From contig CAZJMK010000002.1 in the NCBI GenBank assembly GCA_964547135.1, forward strand, positions 1 to 64,000: a stretch of DNA of 64,000 nucleotides, given 5' to 3'. Under the pieces are notes generated by a model. It did no database searches. It was not told the origin of the DNA and was given only the letters and a program-made list of their open reading frames with translations. Every line of letters begins with the position of its first letter. Within the stretch, counting starts at the first letter, position 1. Below, piece by piece: positions 25,841-33,750 of the stretch. The translations under genes and the position numbers were made by a program. Origin of the DNA: JAJXSS01 sp964547135. Lineage in GTDB: Bacteria; Planctomycetota; Phycisphaerae; Phycisphaerales; Phycisphaeraceae.

Positions 25841-26347
25841 CTTGAAAGATCAACCCAAAGTCAATCATGCTTCAAGAGCACCTGTCGAAACCATTGGTAA
25901 CAATACCGATGTTGAATCAAAATGCAAATCGGGAAAAAGAAGTGGTCAAGTGGTCGAGTGCCGGAACCGTACTCAGCAGTTAGCGCCGCGATTGATCGCG
26001 TCTGGTTGGAGTGGTTAATCAGTTGGTCGGTGAGTCGGTTAATCGGTTGAAGAAGTAGTCAAGTGGCTTGTGGTAGGGTGGGTCAAGCGAGTCGGCGAGC
26101 GGACCCACCATCGAAGTGGCCAAGTGATTTTACATGTTGCAGTGAATTGAACGCATGGTTGTCTTTGTGGCCCAGCCGCCCCCGGCTGGGTGAACCACCA
26201 TGGTCGCTCACACCGCCGAGGGCGCCACCGGGGGGCGGTGCCACATTCACAGACGCGATCAATCGCGGCGCTAACCAGAACGCCGACGCAAAGCGTCCGC
26301 GCTAAACATATTGAATCACTTGACCACTTGGCCACTCGACCCCTTCT
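25841..26347. repeat. Repeat-packed intergenic region upstream of the riboswitch
   Basis: No gene is seen. In order: a composite octamer/palindrome element (25936-26003); a five-unit second-type octamer run GGTTAATC, AGTTGGTC, GGTGAGTC, GGTTAATC, GGTTGAAG (26013-26052); an octamer remnant; a GGTGGGTCAAGCGAGTCGG element; a GTGGCCAAGTGATTTTACAT remnant; the two-hairpin element (26165-26246); a minus-strand GCGATCAATCGCGGCGC copy (26255-26274); GCAAAGCGTCCGCGCTAAAC (26289-26308); and minus-strand octamers ending CCCCTTCTTC (26313-26349). The riboswitch promoter must lie at its left end. Confidence 0.8.
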
Positions 26348-27079
26348 TCAATAATCCAACTTGCGCGGTTTGGTCGAAGCGAAAAAGCGCACCGGTTCTG
26401 CCACGCCGTTTTCGATGTTCAGTGTGTTGTCTTCACCGGGTTGAACGGTTAAATCCATCGTGCCGCGCAGAAGCACAAAGACGCCCTTGTTGTCCTTGCG
26501 CCGCACACACGTGAACACGCAGTCGGTCACACTGTCCAGCAGCGGCTGACTGGTTTCATTGACCGTACCCGGTTTGCGAAACAGCCAAAGTTGTTTATGC
26601 GTTTTGCCGTCACCATCGACGAACGTGAGGTAAGCGATTTTCAGATGCACGCCCTGGGCATCGATCATTTCAATGAACGGCGAAGTAATCGTGTTGTCAC
26701 TGAGCGTCGCCGCCGCGATCGTGGCCGTGATGGTTTGCGTGGCATCAGCCGGGTCCTTCACCGTCACCTGATGCGCCGCGGTGGCTTTGAGCGGCCCGTG
26801 AGCCGTGTTGGTACGCACCAGCGTCAGCAACCGGTGCGTCACCATGCGCGTGGCTGCGTGGGTCGAAAATTGTTCCGTGGCATCGGCATAGGCCTTGAAA
26901 CAAGCGTCCGTCGCCACCATCGTGGCCGTGAGCAGCATTGCTGAAATCGCCAGCGATATCAGCAGCTCGACAATCGACAGCCCGCGTCGCTGCCGCCCAC
27001 GCTTTGGTTTGATGCGCATCGGCACCGCACCCGACAGCCGTTGATGATTCATCGAAGTTGTCCGCGCACTGGTATTCAT
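26348..27079 (-). CDS. PilW-like minor prepilin
   Basis: The 243-residue protein has a long basic leader and then the cleavage region RRGLSIVELLISLAISAMLL, with Glu five residues into the mature part. After the helix is an extracellular domain without known motifs; its size and position suggest a PilW/PulJ-type minor pilin that helps start pilus assembly. It overlaps the upstream PilX-like gene by 4 bp (ATGA), so translation is coupled. It is the last gene of the leftward pilus operon. Confidence 0.82.
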   Translation of the reverse strand: MNTSARTTSMNHQRLSGAVPMRIKPKRGRQRRGLSIVELLISLAISAMLLTATMVATDACFKAYADATEQFSTHAATRMVTHRLLTLVRTNTAHGPLKATAAHQVTVKDPADATQTITATIAAATLSDNTITSPFIEMIDAQGVHLKIAYLTFVDGDGKTHKQLWLFRKPGTVNETSQPLLDSVTDCVFTCVRRKDNKGVFVLLRGTMDLTVQPGEDNTLNIENGVAEPVRFFASTKPRKLDY

Positions 27080-29367
27080 TGGGCACCGGTTTCGGTGTAG
27101 GTGACGTAGTTGGGCGTCATGCTGATCGGGCCGGTGATGCCGTCGGGCATCGGTATGGTCGGGTTGTAACGCACCTGCACCTTGCCGAGTCCGCCGATGG
27201 GCAACTCCGCTTCCATATCGCCGGCCGACGAAGGAAAATAACCCAGCGTCGTGTTGAACTGCGGGCTGGTTTCGCCGATGACCGGGCCGGTGTTGCTTTG
27301 CGGTTCGAAGGTGGTGAGTATGGTGCCTTCGACGTTGATATTGCCGCGCAGATCGATCACTCCCGCCACGATCGTGCCGGTGAGTTGCACGTTTTCAAGA
27401 GCGTTGCTGGGGTCGATGAACGTACCCATTTCCACCGAGTAATGCGGCGTCATGATGGTCGAACGTTTGTAAAGCGTCTTTTCACTCTGAGTCAGTGCGG
27501 TCGAGTTTTCGATGTCGAATTTGGTTTTGCCGGTGAAGGTGATTTTGTTGCGGGCGTGGGTGAACTCGCCGGGCACATCACTCACCACCGCGCCTTCAAA
27601 CGTGCAGCCGTCAAACCGCAGATTGTTGGCGATGGTTTTGGTGTTCGCCACCGGCACGCCGTCCACAACCGCTTCCAGGTTCGGGTACTTGAACGACTGG
27701 TCGGCTTCCTGCATCCCCGCATAATTGAACCCGACATCCGTATTGCTCGCCGTGGTTTCCACAAACGTGCAGCCGATGAACTTGCAATTCTTGAAAAGTG
27801 CGTTGCTGCCTTTGGGGATGCGCACATTGGTGAAGGTCATGTTCTCGAACACCGGGCGCTGGTAAAAATCGTACGGGTGAGCCGAGCCGTAGGGAACGGA
27901 TTCAAACACCGTGCTGCCCAACGGCTTGGGGGAATTGGGGTCGTTGGGGTCGTGCTTGAGTGCCTCCGCTGCCGCCTGTTGCGCCAGGTCGCCGGTGGCG
28001 ATGTTCTTGAACGGCTGGGTGTTGAAGTCCGAGGCTGAAAACTGATAAAGCGATGTATCGCCGGCCTGGAACACCACCGGTGGCTCCGACCCCTCCGGCG
28101 TAATACCCCCCTGAAAATAAAGTTGATGTGCCCCGCCCGCCGCTCCGAGTTGCCAATCCTCCAGCGCCGCCAATATTTGAATCTGACCGCGAATTTTCGT
28201 GTAACGGTCATACTCATCGATCACGCCGTCGTTGTAACCCGAGCGCGTCGGGTCGCCGAACGTGTCGATCAGTGCCAGCAACTGCGAAGCGCGAATGTTG
28301 TTGGCAGCATCCATGTCACTGGCGGTGACAAAACCTTTTTCATCCGTGTCGTAATGCTTCAAAAAGAAATCGTAATCGTCGATGTATCCGTCGCCGTTGG
28401 TGTCGTATTGAGCCGGGTCGGTGATGCCGTTGGTCTCGCGTGAGTCCGCCAGGTGAATGCGATTGTCCTTGTCAAAATCATTCACCACCAGCGTGTTCAC
28501 AAACGTATCGATCGCTGTGTCCAGGTCCGCATGCAATCCGCGAAAATCGCTTTCCATCTGCACCGGGTGACCATTGACGATGTTGGTCTCCAAAAATCGG
28601 CTGCCGATCGGCCCTTCGATCATCACATGTCGGCCGATCATCACGCGACTGCGCGACAATATCGCAAACCTGATTTTCTTTTCCAACCGAAAATCCATCT
28701 GCAATGCCCGCGTCACTTCCTGCCCCGCAGGCCCTTCGCTGGCTTCCACGCGAATGCGAATCCAGGTCGAATCGAGCTTGTTGGTGTTCGACACCTTCGG
28801 GTTCATCTGGTTGTAAGGGGCACGCTGGTAGTAAGCCGAGTCGTAATCTTCCCCCGCCAGCGGGTGTGGTGACAGCTTGGCGGTGAACGTCATCACCCCC
28901 GGCACCGGGTCGCCCGCCTTGTGACCCACCGGCAACGCGAACGGTTCAATCGCCACCGGCCCGATCACCAGCGTCGTGCCCACCTCATACGGTGCCTTCA
29001 AATGATGCACTTCCCCCGCCAGCGAAGTCAGCATCGCCGCCCGCACACTGTTCCAAAGCGTCGGCGCATTGGTGTCGTCGATCAGCCCTGATGAAGTCGT
29101 GATACCCAGACAAACCTTGTTGAGCCGATACATGACAAAATTCATGCCCGTCTCCGCTGCCGCCAGCGTGCGGTTGATTTTCATGTGTGAATCAGCCGTC
29201 GAAAGGTTGCCCTGCGCCACGATTGCCATGGCCGTGGCCAGCGCCCCGAAAATCACCAGAAACATCATCGCCAGAATCGCCGCCGCCCCGCGCCGCTTGC
29301 TGTGCCGTCGAACCCGGCGACGTTGGGTCGCGCTGTGAACGCTTGAAGTTGGTCGTTGCATCAACAT
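27076..29367 (-). CDS. PilX-like large pilus-associated protein with EF-hand-like loops
   Basis: The 763-residue protein has a basic N-terminus and the segment RGAAAILAMMFLVIFGALAT followed by MAIVAQGNLSTA, the arrangement of PilX proteins that carry a hydrophobic helix without the canonical FTLIE. The large outer domain contains acidic loops such as DFDKDNRIHLAD, YDTNGDGYIDDYDFF and DTDEKGFVTASDMD, which resemble EF-hand or dockerin calcium sites. Later segments hold pentapeptide- or beta-helix-like stretches (LFKNCKFIGCTFVET). It probably forms a large minor subunit at the pilus tip and may bind calcium; this is inference. ATG 29367 is one of two close choices (29361 the other). Confidence 0.78.
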   Translation of the reverse strand: MLMQRPTSSVHSATQRRRVRRHSKRRGAAAILAMMFLVIFGALATAMAIVAQGNLSTADSHMKINRTLAAAETGMNFVMYRLNKVCLGITTSSGLIDDTNAPTLWNSVRAAMLTSLAGEVHHLKAPYEVGTTLVIGPVAIEPFALPVGHKAGDPVPGVMTFTAKLSPHPLAGEDYDSAYYQRAPYNQMNPKVSNTNKLDSTWIRIRVEASEGPAGQEVTRALQMDFRLEKKIRFAILSRSRVMIGRHVMIEGPIGSRFLETNIVNGHPVQMESDFRGLHADLDTAIDTFVNTLVVNDFDKDNRIHLADSRETNGITDPAQYDTNGDGYIDDYDFFLKHYDTDEKGFVTASDMDAANNIRASQLLALIDTFGDPTRSGYNDGVIDEYDRYTKIRGQIQILAALEDWQLGAAGGAHQLYFQGGITPEGSEPPVVFQAGDTSLYQFSASDFNTQPFKNIATGDLAQQAAAEALKHDPNDPNSPKPLGSTVFESVPYGSAHPYDFYQRPVFENMTFTNVRIPKGSNALFKNCKFIGCTFVETTASNTDVGFNYAGMQEADQSFKYPNLEAVVDGVPVANTKTIANNLRFDGCTFEGAVVSDVPGEFTHARNKITFTGKTKFDIENSTALTQSEKTLYKRSTIMTPHYSVEMGTFIDPSNALENVQLTGTIVAGVIDLRGNINVEGTILTTFEPQSNTGPVIGETSPQFNTTLGYFPSSAGDMEAELPIGGLGKVQVRYNPTIPMPDGITGPISMTPNYVTYTETGAQ

Positions 29368-29506
29368 CGTTGTAAAACCTCGACCTCCAACATCATTTCC
29401 ATCCGCAACATCCTTCAACCCATCCATACCCAAGCCCTCGGCTTGCCAGCCTCGTTCTTGGCTTGATAAATCCCAAATTCGAAATCCGAAATTCGAAATC
29501 TTCTTC

Positions 29507-30142
29507 TCATTTCCCCACCAGCCAGTACATGTGGCCGATGGTCATCGGTTCCTCATTCGCCGGGGCACTTGCCTTTTTATAAAGCGTCACCACCTGCACA
29601 CGCATCAAATCCGTCGTGCCCAAGGGCTGCGTCAGACTCGTGCTGATGTTCCCCGGCAACACGTTTTCCACCGTCACCACCTGACGCCAACCCTTCATGT
29701 TCGGTATCACCTGCCTCAACCCATTGATCGGCCCCGGTTGATAGCTCGGCCCGCTCAACCCCAAAGCCGTGATCTCGCTCTGGTCCATGAACGTGATCCC
29801 GCCGCCAAAGCCGTTGATATTCACCACCCCCGCAAAATCGTCCAGGTCGTCGTATTGCGTCACATTGTTTTCCCCCGTCTCCGGCCCCATCGTTGTCTTG
29901 TTCGTGATCGGGTCGTGCATCGGCAGACTCAGCGTCAACTCACGCACCTCATTGGCCAGCATCATCCCCATCGCCGACCGCACCGCCCATTCGTTTTTCT
30001 GCAAAAACGCCTGCTGTGCCGCCACGATCGCCAATACCCCCGTGCCCACGATCACCGTCGTCAGCGCCGCTTCGATCAGCGTGAAACCACGACGACGTGA
30101 TGGATAATGGATGATGGATAATGGATGATGGTTGCGCAGCAT
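29507..30142 (-). CDS. PilV-like minor prepilin with repeat-derived leader
   Basis: The 211-residue protein has the prepilin region RRRGFTLIEAALTTVIVGTG, where Glu at +5 and the helix are clear, then a 170-residue outer domain. It resembles PilV/PulI-type minor pilins. The start is ATG 30142 with GGTGGAG upstream, not the GTG at 30151. The leader segment HHPLSIIHYPS is encoded by the ATGGATAATGGATG repeat seen near 1694-1797, so a mobile or expanding repeat seems to have become part of the prepilin leader. The leader is removed on processing, which may explain why the change was tolerated. Confidence 0.85.
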   Translation of the reverse strand: MLRNHHPLSIIHYPSRRRGFTLIEAALTTVIVGTGVLAIVAAQQAFLQKNEWAVRSAMGMMLANEVRELTLSLPMHDPITNKTTMGPETGENNVTQYDDLDDFAGVVNINGFGGGITFMDQSEITALGLSGPSYQPGPINGLRQVIPNMKGWRQVVTVENVLPGNISTSLTQPLGTTDLMRVQVVTLYKKASAPANEEPMTIGHMYWLVGK

Positions 30143-30468
30143 GTTGGTCACTCCACCTTAATACGTACCATCCATCTCAAACTTCCATCGTATGCTTTCA
30201 CACATTCCCCACATCCCCCATCCGCAAATGAATTACCCAGTCGTCACAATCCCACTTGAGCGTCTGTCCGCGTGATTCAAGCCCAGCACGAGGTCGCATC
30301 TGCAAGCCGGGAACAAGACGCATTGGCAAGCCGAGTACGAGGTCGAATCTGCAAGCCGGGAACGAGACGCGAGGCTCGGTGAGCGGCGAGGGCCCGGGTA
30401 TTCCGTCTGACACCATTCACTGACCAACAACATCATGAACCTGCTTTTCACTCCGATATTCGAAATTC
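30143..30468. repeat. Intergenic region with a 49-bp direct repeat
   Basis: Between pilC and the PilV-like gene I see no ORF. CAAGCC(C/G)AG(C/T)ACGAGGTCG and about 30 further bases repeat at 30278 and 30327 (49-bp period). They belong to the family of AAGCC...ACGAG elements seen near 60-108, 29430 and 37243. The end holds ATTCGAAATTC, also seen next to that family elsewhere. Confidence 0.6.
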
Positions 30469-31692
30469 TCATTTGACCAGCGTGGACAACTTGAAAATCG
30501 GCAGAATGATCGCCATCGCGATGAACCCGACAATCCCGCCCATCACCATGATCATGATCGGCTCGATCATCGAGGTCACCGTCTTGATCGTTTCCTTCAG
30601 TTGCTTGTGATAAAAACCGCTCACCTCATCCAACACTTCACCCAATTTGCCCGACTCCTCCCCCGCCGAAATCATCTGCACCACCGCTTTGGGCAACAGC
30701 GGGTTTTTGAAGAGTGGTTGTGAAATTTTCTTGCCTTGCTTCACCGACACGTAAACCCCCTGCCACAGTCGTTTGAACAGCCGATTGCCGCTGACCTGCC
30801 CAGTGATTTGCAGCGTATCAAGCATCGGTACGCCCGCGTTGACCAGTTCGCCCATGGTGTGCAGACTGCGCCCGATGTACAAAGCCTTGAACATCCGTTT
30901 GAAAATCGGCACGGTCAGTTTCATGCGGTCAAACCACAGTCCGCCGACGTCGGTGCGAATAAACCCCATCAGCGCCACCACCGCCAGCACCAGCGCGATC
31001 ACCACCGCCCACCACCAGTTGACCATGAACCCGGACAACGCCATCAAAAACTTGGTCGGCCCGGGCATAGCCGCTTCCTTACCCTGAAACACCGCCGCAA
31101 ACCGGGGCAGCACAAACGTCAGCAAAAATATCGTCACCGCCACCGCCAACGTACCGATCACGCCCGGGTAAATCATCGCCCCGACAACCATCTGCCGGGT
31201 TTCAATCTGCTGCGCCAGGTACGCCGCGATGCGATCCAGCATTTTCGAAAAACTGCCCGACACTTCCGACGCCCTTACCATGTTGACGTACAACGATGAA
31301 AACAATTTCGGGTGTTTGGCCAGGGCTTCGGAAAACTGCCGACCGGCTTCGACATCCTGTTTGATACGCAGCACGATTTCCTTGAATTTCGGGTTGTCCA
31401 ACTGATCCGCGATGCCTTCGAGTGCCGCACGCAGGGAAATGCCCGCACGAACCATCACCGCCAGTTGCGTGGTGAAGTTAAGCACATCGCGCTGCGATGG
31501 GCCGGAGGTGATGTTGACTGCTGCCAGTTTCTGAATCAGGGTTTTGGTGCTGGCGCCCATCGGCGTCAGTTGCAGTACATGCAACCCTTGTTGCCGCAGG
31601 TTGCTGGCAGCCGCCAGCGCGTTGTCGGCATTGAGCATGCCGATCGAGCTTTGCCCGCCTGTTCCGCGAACTTCATAGCGATAAGTCGGCAT
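30469..31692 (-). CDS. pilC: Type IV pilus/type II secretion inner-membrane platform protein PilC
   Basis: The 407-residue GspF/PilC protein spans the inner membrane and links the pilus motor to pilin assembly. It shows two repeated F domains: first with FTTQLAVMVRAGISLRAALE (about 70) and SEVSGSFSKML, second with YIGRSLHTMGELVNAGVPML and SAGEESGKLGEVLDEVS. Each is followed by membrane helices (AVAVTIFLLTFVL; the C-terminal IEPIMIMVMGGIVGFIAMAI). It lies 141 bp downstream of pilT, in the same leftward operon as three minor pilins. No pilB or pilQ is in the window. Confidence 0.96.
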   Translation of the reverse strand: MPTYRYEVRGTGGQSSIGMLNADNALAAASNLRQQGLHVLQLTPMGASTKTLIQKLAAVNITSGPSQRDVLNFTTQLAVMVRAGISLRAALEGIADQLDNPKFKEIVLRIKQDVEAGRQFSEALAKHPKLFSSLYVNMVRASEVSGSFSKMLDRIAAYLAQQIETRQMVVGAMIYPGVIGTLAVAVTIFLLTFVLPRFAAVFQGKEAAMPGPTKFLMALSGFMVNWWWAVVIALVLAVVALMGFIRTDVGGLWFDRMKLTVPIFKRMFKALYIGRSLHTMGELVNAGVPMLDTLQITGQVSGNRLFKRLWQGVYVSVKQGKKISQPLFKNPLLPKAVVQMISAGEESGKLGEVLDEVSGFYHKQLKETIKTVTSMIEPIMIMVMGGIVGFIAMAIILPIFKLSTLVK

Positions 31693-31742
31693 GGGGTTCT
31701 GTCACTGTTGTTAATGCCGAGGTTCACCGTCGGCTTGTTTGT

Positions 31743-31802
31743 TCCCCTCTCCCACCGGGAGAGTCGAAGACCTCGCCGTGGCGGGGGCAGGGATGAGGGC
31801 GC
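31743..31802. repeat. CCCTCTCCC-type element between pilT and pilC
   Basis: CCCCTCTCCCACCGGGAGAG, a middle containing GTCGAAGACCTCGCCGTGG, and CAGGGATGAGGGC. A reversed close copy is at 58622-58682, where the middle reads CCACGGCGAGGTCTTCGAC. It lies inside the pilus operon. Confidence 0.75.
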
Positions 31803-31833
31803 GTCTTTACACTCGGCCACTTCCTCATCCTCA

Positions 31834-32901
31834 TCACGCCGCCAGCATGCGTTCCAGTTTTTCCGGATACGCCGCATTGGCCACCGCGTCCTCCCGGCTG
31901 ATCATCCCGTTGTAGTAAAGCTCCGCAATTGCCGTATCCAAACTCTTCATCCCCAACGCGCGATTGGTATCAATCACGTTGGGTATTTCAAACAGCCGAT
32001 TTTCACGAATCAGGTTGCGGATCGCCGGCGTCACCAGCATCACCTCCACCGCCGGGCACATGCCCTTCTTATCCGACCGTTTGAAGAGCACCTGGCTGAC
32101 CACCGCCTGCAACGTGTTGGCCAGCATGGAGCGAATCTGATTTTGCTGATCCGCCGGGTACATGTCGATGATGCGTTCGCAGGTCTGTGCCGCGTTGCAG
32201 GTGTGCAGGGTCGAAAGCACCAGGTGACCGGTTTCCGCAGCGGTGATCGCCGCACTGGTGGTTTCCAGGTCGCGCATTTCACCTACCAAAATAATGTCAG
32301 GGTCCTGTCGCAGCACATGCCTCAAACCGCTGGCAAAACTGGGCACATCATCGCCCAGTTCGCGCTGTTCCAAAATGCACTTGTTGCTCACGAAGGTGTA
32401 TTCAACCGGGTCTTCCAGCGTGATGATGTGCTTGTGATACCGCCCGTTCATCGCATCGATCATCGACGCCAAGGTGGTCGATTTACCCGAACCGGTGTCG
32501 CCGGTCACCAGCACCAGCCCGGCAGGCAGATACGTCAGCTTCATGATCACGTCCGGCAGCGTCAGTTCGCCGAAGGCCGGTATTTTGGTTTTGATCAAAC
32601 GAAACGCAATACCCACACTGCGCCGCTGCATGTGGGCGTTGACACGGAATCGGGCGACGCCCTTGATCTCATACGAAAAATCCGCGTCCTTGATTTTTTC
32701 AAACTTGATCTGCATTTCCGCGCTGGCCATGTGCCGAACCATCGCCATCGCCGTGTCGGGCGTGACTTCCGGGAAATCCAGCGGCGTGACCATGGTGTGA
32801 ATGCGTGCCGCCGGCTGATGCCCGGAAATCAAATGCACGTCCGATGCCCCCATGTCCATCGCCGTCTTCAAAATCGTGTCCAGTTGCGTACCGATGGTCA
32901 T
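31834..32901 (-). CDS. pilT: Type IV pilus retraction ATPase PilT
   Basis: PilT is a cytoplasmic hexameric ATPase that pulls pili back by depolymerising pilin, powering twitching or DNA uptake. The 355-residue protein has Walker A GDTGSGKSTTLAS (about 132), the Asp box in ITLEDPVEYTF, Walker B DIILVGEMRDLET, the His box GHLVLSTLHT and the PilT-style AIAELYYNGMISREDAVANA near the end. Length and motifs fit PilT better than PilB, which would carry a longer N-terminal domain. GAGGAT precedes the ATG. It is the first gene of the leftward pilus operon. Confidence 0.96.
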   Translation of the reverse strand: MTIGTQLDTILKTAMDMGASDVHLISGHQPAARIHTMVTPLDFPEVTPDTAMAMVRHMASAEMQIKFEKIKDADFSYEIKGVARFRVNAHMQRRSVGIAFRLIKTKIPAFGELTLPDVIMKLTYLPAGLVLVTGDTGSGKSTTLASMIDAMNGRYHKHIITLEDPVEYTFVSNKCILEQRELGDDVPSFASGLRHVLRQDPDIILVGEMRDLETTSAAITAAETGHLVLSTLHTCNAAQTCERIIDMYPADQQNQIRSMLANTLQAVVSQVLFKRSDKKGMCPAVEVMLVTPAIRNLIRENRLFEIPNVIDTNRALGMKSLDTAIAELYYNGMISREDAVANAAYPEKLERMLAA

Positions 32902-33498
32902 GGCATCCTCGTGCTGATGTCAGGGGTTGCGCGGCGTGACAATCAAACAACGGTTGTTGCAGGGTCGGCGGATCGGGTTGCGATTGCGCCTTCCAAAGAC
33001 TCTTTCATCTGATCGTCCATCATGTGGGACCGAATAAGTAAGTTCCCCAACTTCCGCGACATGACATGCTTCTCCAATCGGTATAAGCGTTACAGAGCGA
33101 CAGTTCGCGGCGTGACCGTCGGCAGTTTTGACGCCGTGCCCTTTAGGGCCGGATGTTTGGGAGAAAATCCGGGGCTAAAGCCCTCGGCGTGAATATTCTG
33201 GTTAGCGCCGCGATTGATCGCGTTGCAGAAGTGGCCGACATGCCGAGTGATTTTACATTTTTCAGGTGATTGATTGTCCAATGATAAAAATCACCAAATC
33301 GCCAGATCACCAGATCGCCAAATCATCGACCAGACGCGATAAATCGCGGCGCTAAGCAAACACAATTCATTCGCCCATTTCCGAAATCAATTTTGCCCAA
33401 TCGTCAAAGTCGGAACCTTACTCATCCGATGAAATCATCAGGACAACAGGGCGGAGCGGTGAAAGCAACCCTTTGACACGACAGCGCGGAGATCGGCC
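32902..33498. repeat. Intergenic region with palindromes and a third type of octamer run
   Basis: No gene is seen. Elements: the palindrome GACGCCGTGCCCTTTAGGGC...GGGGCTAAAGCCCTCGGCG (33130-33191); TTAGCGCCGCGATTGATCGCG (33203-33223) followed by GAAGTGGCCGACATGCCGAG; octamers AAATCACC, AAATCGCC, AGATCACC, AGATCGCC, AAATCATC (33288-33327); and a minus-strand GCGATAAATCGCGGCGC copy (33336-33352). The pilT promoter should lie in the first ~100 bp but is not obvious. Confidence 0.75.
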
Positions 33499-33708
33499 AT
33501 GAGCGTGGATGTGCCCATCGAACAGTTGATCGATCAGATCGCCGACATGGACCGCGATGACTGCATCGTTCACTTGCGCATGTTTGAGGAACCTGCGCTC
33601 GACTTCACCAATGCCTATCTGGCCGAGCAGAGCGACGAACAACTGCGTCACCTGTTGCTGGCGGCTTGTTTGCAGGCACGCAAAAAGAATCGTCGTCTTG
33701 CAGGTTAA
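33499..33708 (+). CDS. Small hypothetical protein
   Basis: A 69-residue acidic protein with no signal or membrane segment. It looks fully helical: PIEQLIDQIADMDRDDCIVH and EQSDEQLRHLLLAACLQARK, ending in a short basic tail. A GGAG-like site lies 11 bp upstream. It stands alone between divergent regions; its compact amphipathic helices and good start favour a real gene, but I do not recognise the family. Confidence 0.5.
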   Translation: MSVDVPIEQLIDQIADMDRDDCIVHLRMFEEPALDFTNAYLAEQSDEQLRHLLLAACLQARKKNRRLAG

Positions 33709-33750
33709 AAACAATGGATCACGGATCATGTTCAGAAAGTGACGATGGCA

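Noticed and set aside
31312..33012. 566-residue plus-strand ORF
   Set aside because: It is antisense to pilT and pilC, both of which are certain.
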